From Stenopsyche tienmushanensis (Eukaryota > Arthropoda > Insecta > Trichoptera > Stenopsychidae), in contig WACJ01000103.1 of NCBI GenBank assembly GCA_008973525.1, positions 806,001 through 870,000 of the forward strand: DNA of 64,000 nt, in the 5' to 3' direction. Positions 1-11,850 of this stretch are shown here, piece after piece. The notes under the pieces are model-generated. The model did not search any database and was not told the DNA's origin. It saw only the letters and a list, made by a program, of their open reading frames with translations. Every line of letters starts with the position of its first letter. The stretch's first letter is position 1. Position numbers and translations under genes: made by a program.

Positions 1-929
1 AGTCATATAATGCAAACATCTAATATGATCTGAAAAACGTATATAACACTTAGTCTGGTGTATTCATGCGTAACATGTTAAATGGATATACGATTTTTAT
101 ATTGCCACAATTGTTTATAACATATCTGCATCGAAATTTGTTGGAATTGATGTAAATTTATGACGTTGTGGATATTCGTATCCAAAAAACGAGTCGAAAA
201 GTCTGACACAATTCCCCAATCAATGTAATTGTCAGTCCGACAGTCATTTTAATCATATTCACTGTCTCGCGTATTGTTTGGTTGTTTTAGAGTTTTATTA
301 TATTCTGTGTTAAAATATTTCTTTGTCTCGCTTGGAATACAAAAATATTTAATAAAATATAGTCGCCTATTCGACGGTGATATAAAAATACCAGCGTGCA
401 AAAGAGTCGCATCCCTAAAGCGCGATGCCTTCGTAACAATCAAGTGACGCGTCGACAACCGGAGAGGCCGTCCTCGAGGAGGCGGGAGGGTCCCGGGGGT
501 TGAAGGAGTTATAAGGCCGGGATAAAAATGAGACGAGACGGGAAGCCGGGGACAGGCTTGACGGAAAACTTCAGAAACACCGCTTGTCTCACATATAAAA
601 GCATCTTGCTTGCGCTCTGCGAGTGTATAAGTTCGTCCACATTATCATGTACTGCGTGCCCTGAACGCTTTTATTTTACTAAACACTCCGCCCATTGCGG
701 GACCAAATATTGTGAATAATATATCTGATGCAAACTCAAAATATCATGGTCTTTTATTTGGTTTCTTTGTTGTTGTTTGTTGTTGGTTTTGTTTTGTTCG
801 TGGGCGCCTGGGTTGTTTATCGCGAACTGTTGAGTCGTTGATATTTTATATTTTTGTATTGGTTTTAACCGAGTATTAACACTTTCGCCCAAAGTCCGAG
901 CGATTTCGCAAGAAATTCAAATTCAATTC
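1..929. other. No gene or repeat recognised
   Basis: The stretch is AT-rich with a short GC-rich patch near 445-560. Open frames are below 75 codons and show no domain. I see no match to the repeat families found elsewhere in the window. Confidence 0.5.
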
Positions 930-1383
930 ATCTGCCGAGAGACGGACTAAAACTCGCAAAATTTCCGATTTCCTGACAAACTATTTATTTCCGTCGCTGC
1001 AGAAGAACACTTATATACTATAATACTATGGTGTGATTCGTAATTATATTACGAAGGAATGCAAAAAATCTGAAGCCCGTATCTATTATATTTCATATCA
1101 ATATTCGCATTATTAGAGTCGAGGTGTAGTAAATACATCACCGGTAGGGAAATGTTAATATAACAATTTTAAAAACATATATGTATACGTCGATTAGACA
1201 GTTACTGCCTCTAGGTGTCACCTAAGCTCACCCATTACTTGTTACGCCACTGTTTCCAAGCGTCCAGATTTCAGCGGGAATGTCTCGATTTAGTAGGCTT
1301 CATCGTGCTAGTGAGTTGTACGATTTCTTGAATTCCGGAATTCATGAGCACCTATAACTGTACGGGATACCAGGATTGAATGA
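930..1383 (+). mobile_element. hAT-1 element, partial copy
   Basis: The sequence matches the complete hAT-1 element at 25574-26340 in inverted orientation. It shares the GGACTAAAACTCGC block, the TCTATTATATTTCATATC block, the GAGGTGTAGTAAATACATCA block and the distal ATTCATGAGCACCT end. The element's inner boundary is missing, so this is a truncated non-autonomous copy. It has no coding capacity. hAT assignment rests on the terminal repeats and 8-bp target duplication of the complete copy. Confidence 0.8.
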
Positions 1384-1667
1384 CACTTGGGTATTTTACT
1401 ACACCTCAAAATTCAAAAAAATAATCCAATAAAATAGGTATCGAAGTCATAAAGACCCGCATGTTTATCGGCCATTTTGTTCAGTCACAGTCAATTCTTC
1501 CGATGGAGAGATCGTCGCGCGCTTTCGCCGTCTTCGAGCGAGTTATCCATTTTTTGGTTTTGAATATGCATCGAAAACTCGTGGAAGTTTACGGTAGTGA
1601 TGTGATATATCAGGGATTTCTGAAGAGCTTGTACAAAAACATGTGTTATATGACCGCGAATAGGAGT
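1384..1667. other. Spacer between two hAT-1 copies
   Basis: About 280 bases separate two same-orientation hAT-1 fragments. A 10-base match to the hAT-1 terminus (TAGGGAATCC) occurs at 1668, directly before the next fragment. The remainder is unassigned; open frames of about 69 codons on both strands show no domain. Confidence 0.4.
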
Positions 1668-2176
1668 TAGGGAATCCATGATGACCGCGTGAGCCTCCAT
1701 TTTCCTATAACATCATCAATGTGACTGATAAAATTCCTATCTGCTGAGACACAGACTAAAACTCGCAAAATTCCCAATTTCCCGATAAATTATTTATTTC
1801 CATCGCTGCAGATGAATATTTACATACTATAATACTATGATGTGATTCGTAATTATATTATGGAAGAACACAAAAAATCTGAACTCCGTATCTATTATAT
1901 TTCATATCGATATTCACATTATTAGAGTCGAAGTGTAGTAAATACATCACCGGTAGGGAATTTTAACGGTAACAATTTTAAAAACATATATGTATACATA
2001 GATCAGACAGTTACTTCCTCTAGGTGTCACCTAAGCTCACACATTACTTGTTACTTAGTAAACTTTAACGTGCGGTATACGATTTCTGTTAGATAAAAAT
2101 TTCAATCCCGAATTTTTCGGGATTATGTTTATTAATCCCGGGATTCATGAGCACCTGAAACTGTCCGGATTCTCTA
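1668..2176 (+). mobile_element. hAT-1 element, second partial copy
   Basis: This copy begins with TAGGGAATCC, which resembles the hAT-1 terminus, and runs through the internal block at 1678-1740 that is also seen at 49070-49130. It then follows the family to the CCCGGGATTCATGAGCACCT end near 2160. No matching 8-bp duplication was found around it, so at least one end has decayed. It is non-coding. Confidence 0.78.
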
Positions 2177-2519
2177 AACACCACGACGGATTATCATCTT
2201 TTTTGATTTTTAGCTTAGAAGCAATTTTGAGAAGCACTTGAGAGTCGCGTAAGTATCATAGTCTTTTAAAGTCACCCAAATCCCCTATCAATCGTCCTTC
2301 CATACATTCATCTGGGTGATCTGTTGGGTGAACATTCAGAAATGAAGCTCAGAAGTCACTCAGATGTAATGGATGTGATCTCTTTTCTTGAATAGATATT
2401 AAAGATATCCTATTTCAGCAGTGCGGAGCTGTGTATGACTGCATTATCGAACATTTTTGTATGTATGTTTGTATGTATTGTGTTTGTAAACTTGTTGCAG
2501 TAAATCAATCGGATTTGCT
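2177..2519. other. Unassigned, with weak LINE-tail similarity
   Basis: The part near 2320-2350 (GTTGGGTGAACATTCAGAAA) resembles sequence at 22915-22945 and the reverse complement of 21295-21330. Those lie in what looks like a LINE 3' tail. The similarity is short and could be chance. Confidence 0.3.
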
Positions 2520-3140
2520 AATTCCTCTCGTCGAAGAATACGGCTCGGTCGACCCTCTATTCCGGGATTAATTACTCCCATATAAAGTGCATTATTTGCG
2601 TGGGATGCACGAGCGTCGTGCGGGTCGGGTTATCTCAGAGCGGGGTGGCCACCCCCCGCGCCAGATGATGCATCGGCCCGATGACAATGCGGGATTATTC
2701 CGGGATTCGTCGCCGGGCGTTCGCAGGTTCATTAAAACATGCACGGACTTTTACGGCCCTGTTCTCGGAATCAAAACCCGAGCACAAAGTCGACAGCTCT
2801 ACCCTCTAAATTAATTTCGAACTGCCGGTTTCCGCTCGCTTCGGTGAAATACGCAGCGAGACGACGTGACGTAACGTGCTTTGGATGCTCATTCCTCTCT
2901 CGGCGGGAATATTTTCCCCTAAAAATTCCCGGAAACTTTTTCGCGGGCGAGCGTGGGACCCTTCGGCACGAGAGGCGAACGAATTCGACGGCGCGTACGC
3001 GGGCGTTCGATCAAATTTTGAAGTGTCTTCCGCCGGGGGGTCGGGAGGATCCGCTCGGGTCCGTCCAGGAAGACGGTTCCGGTTCATTAATTATGAGCGG
3101 TATCGCATAGATCAAACCGAGAGAGCGTTCTCGCCGAGAT
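2520..3140. other. CpG-rich patch without a supported exon
   Basis: Base composition rises sharply and CG dinucleotides are frequent. Several overlapping frames of 75-123 codons exist on both strands, as expected when stops are rare in GC-rich DNA. They share no domain and none has convincing splice context. It could be a promoter-associated or regulatory patch. Confidence 0.4.
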
Positions 3141-3965
3141 TAAGCGTGTAGATTTACGAGTGCGATCATTTAACCTGTGTGCCAGGGAGCATAGGGTGTA
3201 CAATAAAATACGGCGAGAAATGCCGCAGGCGTGAAGGAGGGCGCTTGCAAGTACCGGGTGCCACACTCAACACCGGGAGCACATACAACTCCATACCGAG
3301 CTATATAACAAAAGGACACCGCGTTTCGGAAGCGACTCACCCCCTGATCATTTTTAAACCAAAAATTTATACCTCGAATTTTCGCCAATGCAAACCTCAA
3401 TTCGTTTAAGGAACTCTTCCAGAATTATTGCCCGATGAAATCGATCCTTACCTGCGAACAAAGAAATAATCATAAATTATAAAATATTTCATTATTATAC
3501 ATTTACAGTGTAGTCTAGATTATTGAGGTGCGGATTAGCCGGTTTGTGGATTATCCGTATTTGAAAAATATTTTTTTTAAATCTAATTATGAGGCGCAGC
3601 GATTGATTGCGACCGTAAAGAGGCAATGTAATGACGCAACGATATCAAATGTGTATGGACAGCTAATTTTTTCCATGAGAAATTAAGATTAGAAGACAAT
3701 TTTATTTGTTTGTTTATTGTCTGACTGATTGACTAGATTCAAACAACAACACGGGATTCGATCGTGTCTTGATCTTGTTTCTTTTTCATCTTGAGCCCGT
3801 CACTGGAGAAAGAGAAGAAGAAGAAAAAAAGACAAAGCATGGAATTTTGAGGAGACTTAAAGCACAATTTGATTTGAAGCTTCTCTAAACGTCTGATTGG
3901 ACCCAAAAGAAGAATATTTCTAATGAAGACGAGTGTATCACATCTCATAATACAAGATCGTGTTG
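3141..3965. other. No gene or repeat recognised
   Basis: The sequence is mixed in composition, with an A-rich purine tract near 3805-3835. No recognisable coding or repeat similarity was found. Confidence 0.45.
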
Positions 3966-3967
3966 TA

Positions 3968-4225
3968 AAAGTACCCCTACACGTCGAAATATTCTCAAAT
4001 TTTGCCAAAAGCGTTTAATTTTAAATGCCATGTTATTATTTTTTATATACCCAAATTTATCCATTTCAAACTTGTAAACAAATGTATTTTTTTGTTACTA
4101 AAACTGAATACACAATGTGTATTGTTTGTGTTTACGCAAAGAAATGAACGAATATTGTATAATATCAATAGTGTTAAGGTTCGTTTATTGATATACAAGC
4201 TTCACTCACGTTGCGCGACCTTATG
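3968..4225 (+). repeat. Dispersed repeat R1, copy 1
   Basis: The start (TACCCCTACACGTCGAAATA) matches the reverse complement of 35985-36010. The end carries the R1 blocks GTGTTAAGGTTCGTTTATTG and the GCTTCACTCACGTTGCGCGA-type block. R1 occurs at least nine times here in both orientations. It codes for nothing visible; it may be a MITE or a SINE. The mariner-1 element at 4228 interrupts it. Confidence 0.7.
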
Positions 4226-4227
4226 TA

Positions 4228-4835
4228 TTAGGTTGTCCCATAAGTGTCTTTCGCAAATGAACACAGATCTAATATTAGCCATGATTGAAGAAAACATCTG
4301 ACAAAATTGGGCTACATCAATCGTTCAGATGTGTGCTTCCTCATGAACTGACTGACTCAAATAAACTTCAGCGTATTTCAACATGCGATCTTCTTCTCCA
4401 GCGACATAATAGTCAACCTTTTTTGAAAAGACTTGTCACTGGAGATGAAAGTTGGATAATCTATGAGAATGAGACAGGCCTCGTGTGTATTTGCTTGTCA
4501 GAAATAAATTATTATCATTTGACTGGGATGTTTTACCTCATCATCCATAGTCTCCGGATATTGCCCATTCAGATTATTTTTTATTTTTTTCATTGAAAAA
4601 TTTTTTACGTGGTAAAATTTTAATTCAAAAAATGATATAAAAATGTACCTTGATCAATATTTTGCCAAAAAATCTGGGAAATTTTGGCAATAAAGCATTA
4701 TGAGGCTTCCGGAGAGATGGAGAAAGGTAATAGAATAGAATAGATCAAGTATTATTCAATAAATTTTGATGTAATACAAATTAATGTTTATTTTTTCTTA
4801 ATATAAAAACGAAAGAAACTTATGGGACACCCTAA
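4228..4835 (+). mobile_element. mariner-1, deletion-derived copy with both ends
   Basis: The left end TTAGGTTGTCCCATAAG is mirrored by CTTATGGGACACCCTAA at the right end, and a TA dinucleotide flanks each side (4226-4227, 4836-4837). Inside are fragments of a mariner transposase: a region encoding KLGYINRSD near 4307 and GDESW at about 4440, where the first catalytic Asp lies. Two internal deletions join the helix-turn-helix region to later parts. It lies inside an R1 repeat. It is non-autonomous. Confidence 0.9.
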
Positions 4836-5049
4836 TAAAAAAAGAAATTTTCGAAATCTCCAACGTATGAAAACCTCTACAATATAAACTAGCAACTTTA
4901 CCATTGATAGTTGATCCAGTTGTGATAATTGTGTATGAACATTTGTAAATTTATAATAATCGAACAAACATATCAGGTGTTTAGAAGGAGATTCCGGGCG
5001 AAGACGTACACAGTTTCATGTTTGTAAAAGTTTAAAGTTTTGCGGGGAA
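4836..5049. other. No gene or repeat recognised
   Basis: This short AT-rich stretch shows no supported feature. Confidence 0.4.
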
Positions 5050-5760
5050 ATAAAAGTTTAGGTTGAAGTTGCGCGACGGTCAGGGTGTAGGTTAGGGAGT
5101 GGAGAACGGGAAGAGAAGGCGAGGCGCGGCCGCAAGCGGCCAGATAGGGGACATAAATAATATAGGACGGGCGAGTGGGTGGCGAGGGAGGAAGGAGAAA
5201 GGACGGGCGCCCGGCGACAGCACGCGGCCCTCCCGGAGTCCCTCCTGGCGGCGCTCCTGGCGGCCCTCCTGGCGGCGCCCGGCAATTAACGGGCCGCCCT
5301 GCCCGAGAGGACCATAATCCACCCATTTGCTTTCCTGCTACTCTGATTTTTTCCTATATACGTATATACGCGCGCGCCTATTTTCGTGTAGCGCCATCCT
5401 TTCAGCGTTTTTTATCCGGTCGCCCACCCTTCTTCGCAACTCTCTCTGCCCTTTTTTTCCCCGGCTTCGACTCGGGAGACCGCAAACGGCCCGACTGGAT
5501 CTGCCGGAACTCCCCCGAATTAAACGAGACGTCCGCCGGACTCCGGACGTCTTGCGTTCCCCGAATTGAGAAATCCGTTCGTTTCCCTCCCGACGACGTC
5601 CAGAAATACGAAATTAATATTACGCAACGTGACACGAAGTCGAGAGCGCGCGTCACGCGAGGGCCACGCGCGTGACGCGTCGCAGCCGCGAAAATGCCGA
5701 TCGAATCGATCGTCCGTCGCGGGAATGTGGGACATTTTATGGACGACGAGATGGCATGGG
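5050..5760. other. CpG-rich patch
   Basis: CG dinucleotides and G+C are strongly enriched compared with the flanks. Overlapping frames on both strands yield low-complexity Gly/Pro/Arg peptides that arise from the 12-bp tandem repeat inside. The sequence AGGTTAGGG near 5090 is not a telomere array. The patch could be an unmethylated promoter region, but no exon can be tied to it. Confidence 0.45.
5241..5280. repeat. 12-bp tandem repeat, three units
   Basis: The unit CTCCTGGCGGCG is repeated three times with one-base differences. In one frame it would encode Pro-Gly-Gly-type peptides, which explains collagen-like open frames here. Confidence 0.85.
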
Positions 5761-6075
5761 TTGTGTCATGATAATATTGCGTGCTGTTAGCCGACAAACG
5801 ATATAAATCTAATTCCAACAGGTGGTTTATAATTAATTCAAGCTTCTTAGATTCATACTGCCGATACAGAATTTGCACGCGTATAGCGATCCATCTAACA
5901 ATTTCAATCCCTCCAATTAATTTTATTTATGTTTTCGCACCTTCAAGGGGGGACAAAAACGTTTGAACCTATATTTAAAAACAAAAATAAATATCAAATA
6001 ACGCGTAATTTCGAATATACGCAATTGCCAAACACAAAAAATCATTCTTAAACCCGTTGATTAGGAATTCCGCTT
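5761..6075. other. No gene or repeat recognised
   Basis: The stretch is AT-rich and non-coding in all frames examined. Confidence 0.4.
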
Positions 6076-6350
6076 ATGCTGCGAGCGTTACAAGCGATAC
6101 AAAAAGAGCATTCTCGCACGTTAATTGTGCTTATTGTGTATCGAAGACAGAGACGGAGAGTGTCTTGCGCCTCATCATGCATCATTTTGTTACTAAGACA
6201 CACATGTGTATTGTTTATGTTTACACAAAGAAATGAATTAATATTGTGTTATATCAACAGTGTTGAGGTTCATTTATTAATATGCAAGATTGAATCACGC
6301 TGCGCGATCCTGAGAAAAATTGATTTATGTGGACGATAAACATTATCATC
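6076..6350 (+). repeat. Dispersed repeat R1, copy 2
   Basis: It shares GACGGAGAGTGTCTTGCG (6153), the AACAGTGTTGAGGTTCATTT block and the ATCACGCTGCGCGATCCTGA block with other R1 copies. The same order is seen at 39590-39830 and inverted at 12505-12720. Confidence 0.78.
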
Positions 6351-6360
6351 GATTAAACAC

Positions 6361-6650
6361 TGGGCCAACCCAGCTGGCATAAGCCCGCAATAAAATAAGG
6401 ACAATAATATTTTCGACCGATTGTAAAATTTAAACAACCAATCCGATTAGTTTTCTTCGGATAATTTCGTTTTGTAATGAGAGTTCGTAATCGTTCTGTA
6501 GACATGTACATGTATGGCATCTGATCGCTAAGCGCTCATTCGTCATATCAACGGTCCGAAAAATGGACCGATTTAACACATAGACCTTGTGGCCATTTCG
6601 TCTTCCTTTAGGGCTTTTTGCGGCAATTTTATGATCACTCATAATTGAGA
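6361..6650 (-). repeat. Segment K, with a conserved peptide frame
   Basis: On the minus strand, 6430-6642 encodes a 70-residue open frame ending LIGLVV and a stop. It aligns with the frame at 31350-31575: both contain GHKV, NRS.FR, AIRCH and DYELSLQNE. The hairpin GGTCCG-n5-GGACC lies at 6553-6569 with a single change. The protein family was not recognised. Elsewhere K is found inside or beside mariner-3 elements. Confidence 0.7.
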
Positions 6651-7334
6651 ATTAGCATGTCCTTGCAGACATGGATCTTTCACGCGATTTATTCCTGAAA
6701 TTATGTTGAGATTTTATTTATTTAATTTCGACCTCAAAAAATAAATATCGGATTTTTTCGTACGACCGCCTCCCCATATTTTTATGTGACAGTTTCGCCA
6801 CCTTCCATTGATACAAGTAACAAATAAATTGTCGCTTTGTGCGATTCTCTCCGGCCACGGGAAGACAGAACGAAAAAGTAGATTTCTTCACCCTTCCCGT
6901 TCCAGTCGCCCTCGACGAAGTGCGAAAACACATCGAGAGCTCTTCGAGGAACAAAAAATAAATCGATGGAAATTCCGGAGATCTCGTATCCGGTTCCGGG
7001 GGGGCAAAAAGTGAGCGCGTTGTCCGATCAATCATATCGCCGCGGCGCTAATCTATTATATATACGTAGCTTCGAGATGGACAATCTGCTCCCGGATAAA
7101 TTGATGAGCCTCTCAGATATCCGGGTGTGAATTCGAAAGACGTTCGGGACCGCCAATAACGTCGAGAGACATTGCTGAAGTGCTCGAATATTTATATATT
7201 TTACGGCCTTTCAATAGAAACGCTCGAGATTTATTAAATTATAGCGGTCATATGGTTAAAACAACATCTATCAAATTTAATGTAAATCATTCAATAGTGT
7301 ATGGCAATTTATAATAATGTATATAAATGCAAGG
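6651..7334. other. No gene or repeat recognised
   Basis: The region contains two overlapping opposite frames near 6718-7035 without domain similarity. I see no repeat match. Confidence 0.4.
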
Positions 7335-7720
7335 TTTGTTGAACACATCCCTTCTGTGCGTGAAAGTGTACGGGAAGCCCCGAAGCAGATAATTTCTCGT
7401 CTTAACAAGAACTTGGCCTTTTTGTGACTTCAATTTAGCGAATTTTGCATCGGGTCTTGGGTCTGAACCCGTATAAAATCCAACCGAATCAAGAACTTAC
7501 GTAAATGTAAACGATAAACGACCATAAAAAACGCTTTGTTCGCTGATTGGGCTCTGGAGCAATTGAGAGTTGACCCAAATTTCATCAAAAAAATATCTTT
7601 TAGCGAAGAAGCAAAACTGACGGATATCGACGACATGTGGTTTTAACAAGACGACGCAACGTGCCACACAGCGCATGCCATGATGGACATTCTACATGAG
7701 CGATTTGAAGGCATGGTTCT
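7335..7720 (+). pseudogene. IS630/Tc1-type transposase relic
   Basis: Translated pieces match a transposase widespread in arthropods. An N-terminal part reads VRESVREAPKQIISRLNK. A middle part reads LGLNPYKIQPNQEL, then DWALEQLRVDPNFIKKISFS. A distal part reads DIDDMWF, stop, QDDATCHTA, where the second catalytic Asp of the DDE/D core would sit. At least two frameshifts, an in-frame stop and an internal deletion that removes the first half of the catalytic core make it dead. The relic at 57116-57366 retains part of the deleted section. Confidence 0.85.
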
Positions 7721-9926
7721 GCCTTGTTAGGCCTAAAAGTGATCGATTCTTTAACAATTTTTTATTCGAAAAGCATTAAATATAGAATATTGATATTAAA
7801 TGTGTTGATTAGGCGATATTTATTAAACATAAAAATATTTTTTAAATTTTGACAAAGTATGGTAGTGGAAGTAGGGGAGCCACATTTATATAGGTGCGCG
7901 AGCGATGACATTCTTCACCACGGAAGTCCTAAGTCATGGACAAGTGATTTGCACCAATAAATTTAAACATATTTTTATTTTGTATAATATTGTCTACAGC
8001 TTAGACTATAATCAAAAAGAAATATTGATAAATAAAAAAATAGTGAACGATTGAAGAAAATTATTTGTTTTTGACAATTTTTTTTGTAGTTTTTTATTCA
8101 TTAAATAAAAGTTTTTGGATATTTTAAGATACTTATAGATTAAAAGATGAAGACGTTTATTGTACATGTTTTTCATAAATTTCATAAAGAATGCTCATAC
8201 AGAGCGTGTGAAAACACTTCCGCAAGCTTGAAAAATGTAGTTTCGAGAAAAACGCGTTCAAAGTTTCTCCTCTCAGCGGCCTATAACTTTGCGAATTTCA
8301 TTTATATCGACTTTAAATTTAATGATAATGTTCTTAAATATTGGTTCTTTCCGATGCACGAAGAATGCGTATAAATCGCAAACAATTGATGACCATTATA
8401 TCAACATAACGAACGCCATTCAGCAAATTCAGCCAGATTTATCGAAAATTGAACCTCCCGAATACTCGCCCCCAAGCAAAGCCGTGGTGGACATTTGAAC
8501 GAAGTTATATTCCATAATTAATGCCATAAAATACTCTTTCAAATAAAAATAAAATTAGGTCGATATCTCACACACAGCTTGTTTTATTCACATTTAAAAA
8601 TCGAGCGTCCTTATTTAAAGACAAAAATATAAGCGCCGCGGGCGCTTTTCCTAGAAAAATACTCTTATAATGCGATAGAATCTTTTCAAAAATGAAACTT
8701 CTAGGGAAAAAAAATTAGGTCAATTCATTGAAATCGTACATTTCGCGAATTTTGCGGTGTTTCGATTAAATTTAAATCATGGCGGTCTTCGAACATTCAA
8801 ACTAGGCCCGAATATTAATACGTTATTTTTATGGCGGCGGGAAATTCGTAGTTGATTGGGCTTAATAACACCAGCCTTTGTATTTGGGCTCTCCAGAATA
8901 TTAATAAACGTGTTATATTTTATTTTTCCATAGAGCGGGTATCAATAACGGTATTTAGTATATAAGGCAGTAAAAATAAATTATCCACCTGTTGCTCCAA
9001 CAAAGTGAATACTGGAGTCGTTTCCCGAAAAATAGAAGGAATAATTAATATTCCGCATGGAACTATTACTCACTCTTCCATATTCATATTTTCCCCATGA
9101 AGGAGGTCGAATATATATCGTTCGAATAACAACAACAAAAACACGAAACAACAATATCGTGTGTGCGCCGTTTTCCCGGTTGAAAATTAATTCAGACAGG
9201 TTTTCATTGCTCGCAAGACGAAAATATTTTTTTCGGTCGCCCGAAAAAAAACCCCCATTCGGTGGATTTTCACACCGCCCGCGGACCACCCCCCGGGGCG
9301 AACATATTCCGAGTCGAAGCGCTGCAATTGATCAAGACATAAATATGTGCAGGGAACCGGTATGCTATCCAGGAACGCCTCAGTCCCGGAACGAACTAAA
9401 AATAAATAAACAAATTGCACGCCAGGATGCAGTGTTTAAGACCGGCGATGATGCTGGACCAATTTGAGTCCTGCTAGCTAAACCAGTTAGCGTCATAATT
9501 ACTGGATCGTATTTTTTCAAGGACTTGATATTTTACAGGACTCGCCGCCTGGATATAATTGCACGTCCGGGCAATAATTAAATACGACAAAATGATGCAC
9601 ACACTCTGAAATGTAATTATTGTTAATAAATTGGTAGCAAATTTCGCGAAGGGAGAATGATATTCCTGTCCATAAGATAATGAAGCGAGTGAATTAACTC
9701 AGGCCTGCACAAAGCAACCCCCCAACCCCCCACTGTCATTTATTTAAGTGGATATTAATTAAATTTCCTGTTTAAAACATTTCTTGCCAAAAATTCGTCT
9801 TTGCTTATGCACAATTATGACCGGAATGATCAATGACCCATTTTTGATATGAAAGTATTTGGTCGGCTATTTATATACAAAATATTCAATTCAAATTTGT
9901 GAGTTCGTAAATTGTGGATAAATCAT
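7721..9926. other. 2.2 kb without supported gene
   Basis: The stretch is mostly AT-rich with no transposon similarity that I can name. A GC-richer part at 9000-9450 holds overlapping open frames of 77 to 136 codons on both strands; none shows a domain. Single-copy regulatory or intronic DNA is a reasonable guess. Confidence 0.45.
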
Positions 9927-10030
9927 ATTAGGGAGACCCAAAAGTATTCGCGTATTTTTTGACCTTACGTTTGAGCTCAATTTGTGTCAGGACACACAAT
10001 GGCGAAATCATCTTTGTGAGTTATTTTCTT
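9927..10030 (+). mobile_element. mariner 5' end relic
   Basis: TTAGGGAGACCCAAAAGTAT resembles a mariner terminus. The following TTTGAGCTCAATTTGTGT nearly repeats the same region of mariner-5 at 46018. The coding part is absent, so only a terminus remains. Confidence 0.6.
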
Positions 10031-10080
10031 GTAGAACTATTGTTAAACATTATTTTTGTGTGTAATAGATTTTTTTATTA

Positions 10081-10281
10081 TTAACCACTTGAGCGCTAAA
10101 ACTAAAAATGATTATTCTACGAACATATATTGTTGAATCCAAAAATTTAATGGATCATCAGGACTGCCCATTGGATGTATTATTAATAAATCGAGACAAT
10201 CCTAAACAAACAATCAATTATAATGGCGTGTATATGATATAAACTCTTTGCGGTCCTATGTCGAGTCTGGCTCGACATAGG
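10081..10281. mobile_element. piggyBac-like terminal remnants (PB-3)
   Basis: A TTAACCACTTGAGCGCT end at 10082 and an 11-bp perfect hairpin CCTATGTCGAG-TCTGG-CTCGACATAGG at 10255-10281 resemble the TTAA-proximal ends of piggyBac-type elements. The hairpin is preceded by CTCTTTGCGG. I see no transposase. It is unclear whether the two ends belong to one element. Confidence 0.45.
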
Positions 10282-10921
10282 AATAAATAAATTCATTAAA
10301 TGACTGCCAACACAATTATCAGATGGGTATTATATTTTATGATGTTGTATACAGATTTGATTTTGATGCAAACAATCATCATAGTATTACAACCACAATA
10401 TATACCACAAAGGCGGCGAAAAGTACCCGTATCAATCGCGTTCGTTTAATTGAAGTGGGGTACTTGGAGTATTAGGTCCAACACCCCTATTCGAAGGTTG
10501 CGGGATGGGGCGATATTCTATGTTTAGTGCAATTCTGTTTTTTGCATAATAACTTGCGATAATGCACCCAATTTTTTTAAAATTATTTATAAAGAGTAAA
10601 TAAATATTATATGTATTTAATATACATTACAATATTTCAATCAAGTTCGCGCGCTACAACTTTAGCCACGTCTATCGAAGCCTTAACCATCTTGTATCAA
10701 AAGTGGATGACGTTTATTTGATAATGTATGATGTAAAATACTTGTAGATAAAAAATCAGCTTTGTAGATTTTAATTTAATGCCGCATTAATAGATGCTTT
10801 ACAAACTATAATAACAACAAAAGAGCAATAATTTTTCATGACGATAACGCCAGGAAACACGCTCTGATTATTTTTCTTGCCTATCATTTTCAGATTATTT
10901 ATATAGAAGCTTGAATAATTA
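10282..10921. other. No gene or repeat recognised
   Basis: AT-rich sequence without supported coding or repeat content. Confidence 0.4.
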
Positions 10922-11507
10922 TTAGGTTGTCCCATAAGTTTCTTTCGCAAATGAACACAGATCTAATCATAGCCATGGTTGAAGAAAATCCGCGATATAC
11001 TGTTCATGAAATAGCTAATAAGTTAGAAATTCCACGATCATCTGTCCATAATCATCTGACAAAATTGGGCTACATCAATCGTTCAGATGTGTGGCTTCCT
11101 CATGAACTGATTGATTCAAATAAACTACAGCGTATTTCAACATGCGATCTTCTTCTCCAACGACATAATAGCCAACCTTTTTTGAAGAGACTTGTCGCTG
11201 GAGATGAAAGTTGGATACTCTATGAGAATATCCAACGTAAACGGTCTTGGACCAAGGGTACCGAAGTTTAAACTGTAGCTAAACCTGGCCTATATCCAAA
11301 AAAAGTTTTGCTATGCATTTGGTGGGACTGAAGGGGGTAGTTTATTATGAGCTACTTCAGCAAAGTGAAACGATCAATTCAACAAAATATTGTTTCCAAC
11401 TAGAAAATCTAAAGGATGCAATTGCCGAAAAAACGGCCAGAATTAGCGAATAGACAAAGTGTTGTTTTTCATAACGATAACGCCAGTCCTCATGTGTCTT
11501 TGCTTTG
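10922..11507 (+). pseudogene. mariner-1 transposase relic
   Basis: The left terminus TTAGGTTGTCCCATAAG is flanked by TA (10920-10921). A frame from 10951 encodes MNTDLIIAMVEENPRYTVHE, followed by a helix-turn-helix (EIPRSSVHNHLTKLGYINRS), then GDESW with the first catalytic Asp near 11205. After frameshifts the frame reads PGLYPKKVLLCIWWD, and then VVFHNDNASPHVSLL, where the second Asp is kept. The C-terminal third and the right terminus are lost where a mariner-2 fragment of opposite strand begins. The element is dead. Confidence 0.9.
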
Positions 11508-11850
11508 AAGAAAGAAGGCGGCTGCTCCGAAAACCAGTTGTGCACGTATTGCTCGACCGCAGCGTTGTCTTGAAATCGTTGCCCTCCCGATGTCTCTCTC
11601 AACTGACCAAACATACATGGGGACAAGTTTTAACTGTAAAGTGGATATTCCCTGTATAATTCGGTGAATTGAGCTCGAATCTAGCAGCTGGAAGTAGTAG
11701 GCTACATTTACCATTTGTCTATCATGTAGAAAATCAATCAATAAAATACCTTTTGAGTCCCAAAATACCGTAGCCATTACTTTCACAGGGGACTGTTTCA
11801 CAACTTTAAAGAATGTGGTAGCGTAAATACCCGTTTTTCTAATATTATAT
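11508..11850 (-). pseudogene. mariner-2 transposase C-terminal relic
   Basis: The minus strand encodes SPVKVMATVFWDSKGILLID, then a part ending YYFQLLDS. After a deletion comes GQRFQDNAAVEQYVHNWFSE, typical of a mariner C-terminus. The catalytic HDN motif is deleted. The same family lies at 53870 (plus) and 55625 (minus). It abuts mariner-1 head-on at 11507/11508, so one has been rearranged against the other. Confidence 0.85.

Noticed and set aside
4973..5675. Gly/Pro-rich collagen-like open frames on both strands
   Set aside because: They arise from a 12-bp tandem repeat in CpG-rich DNA and occur in several frames at once.
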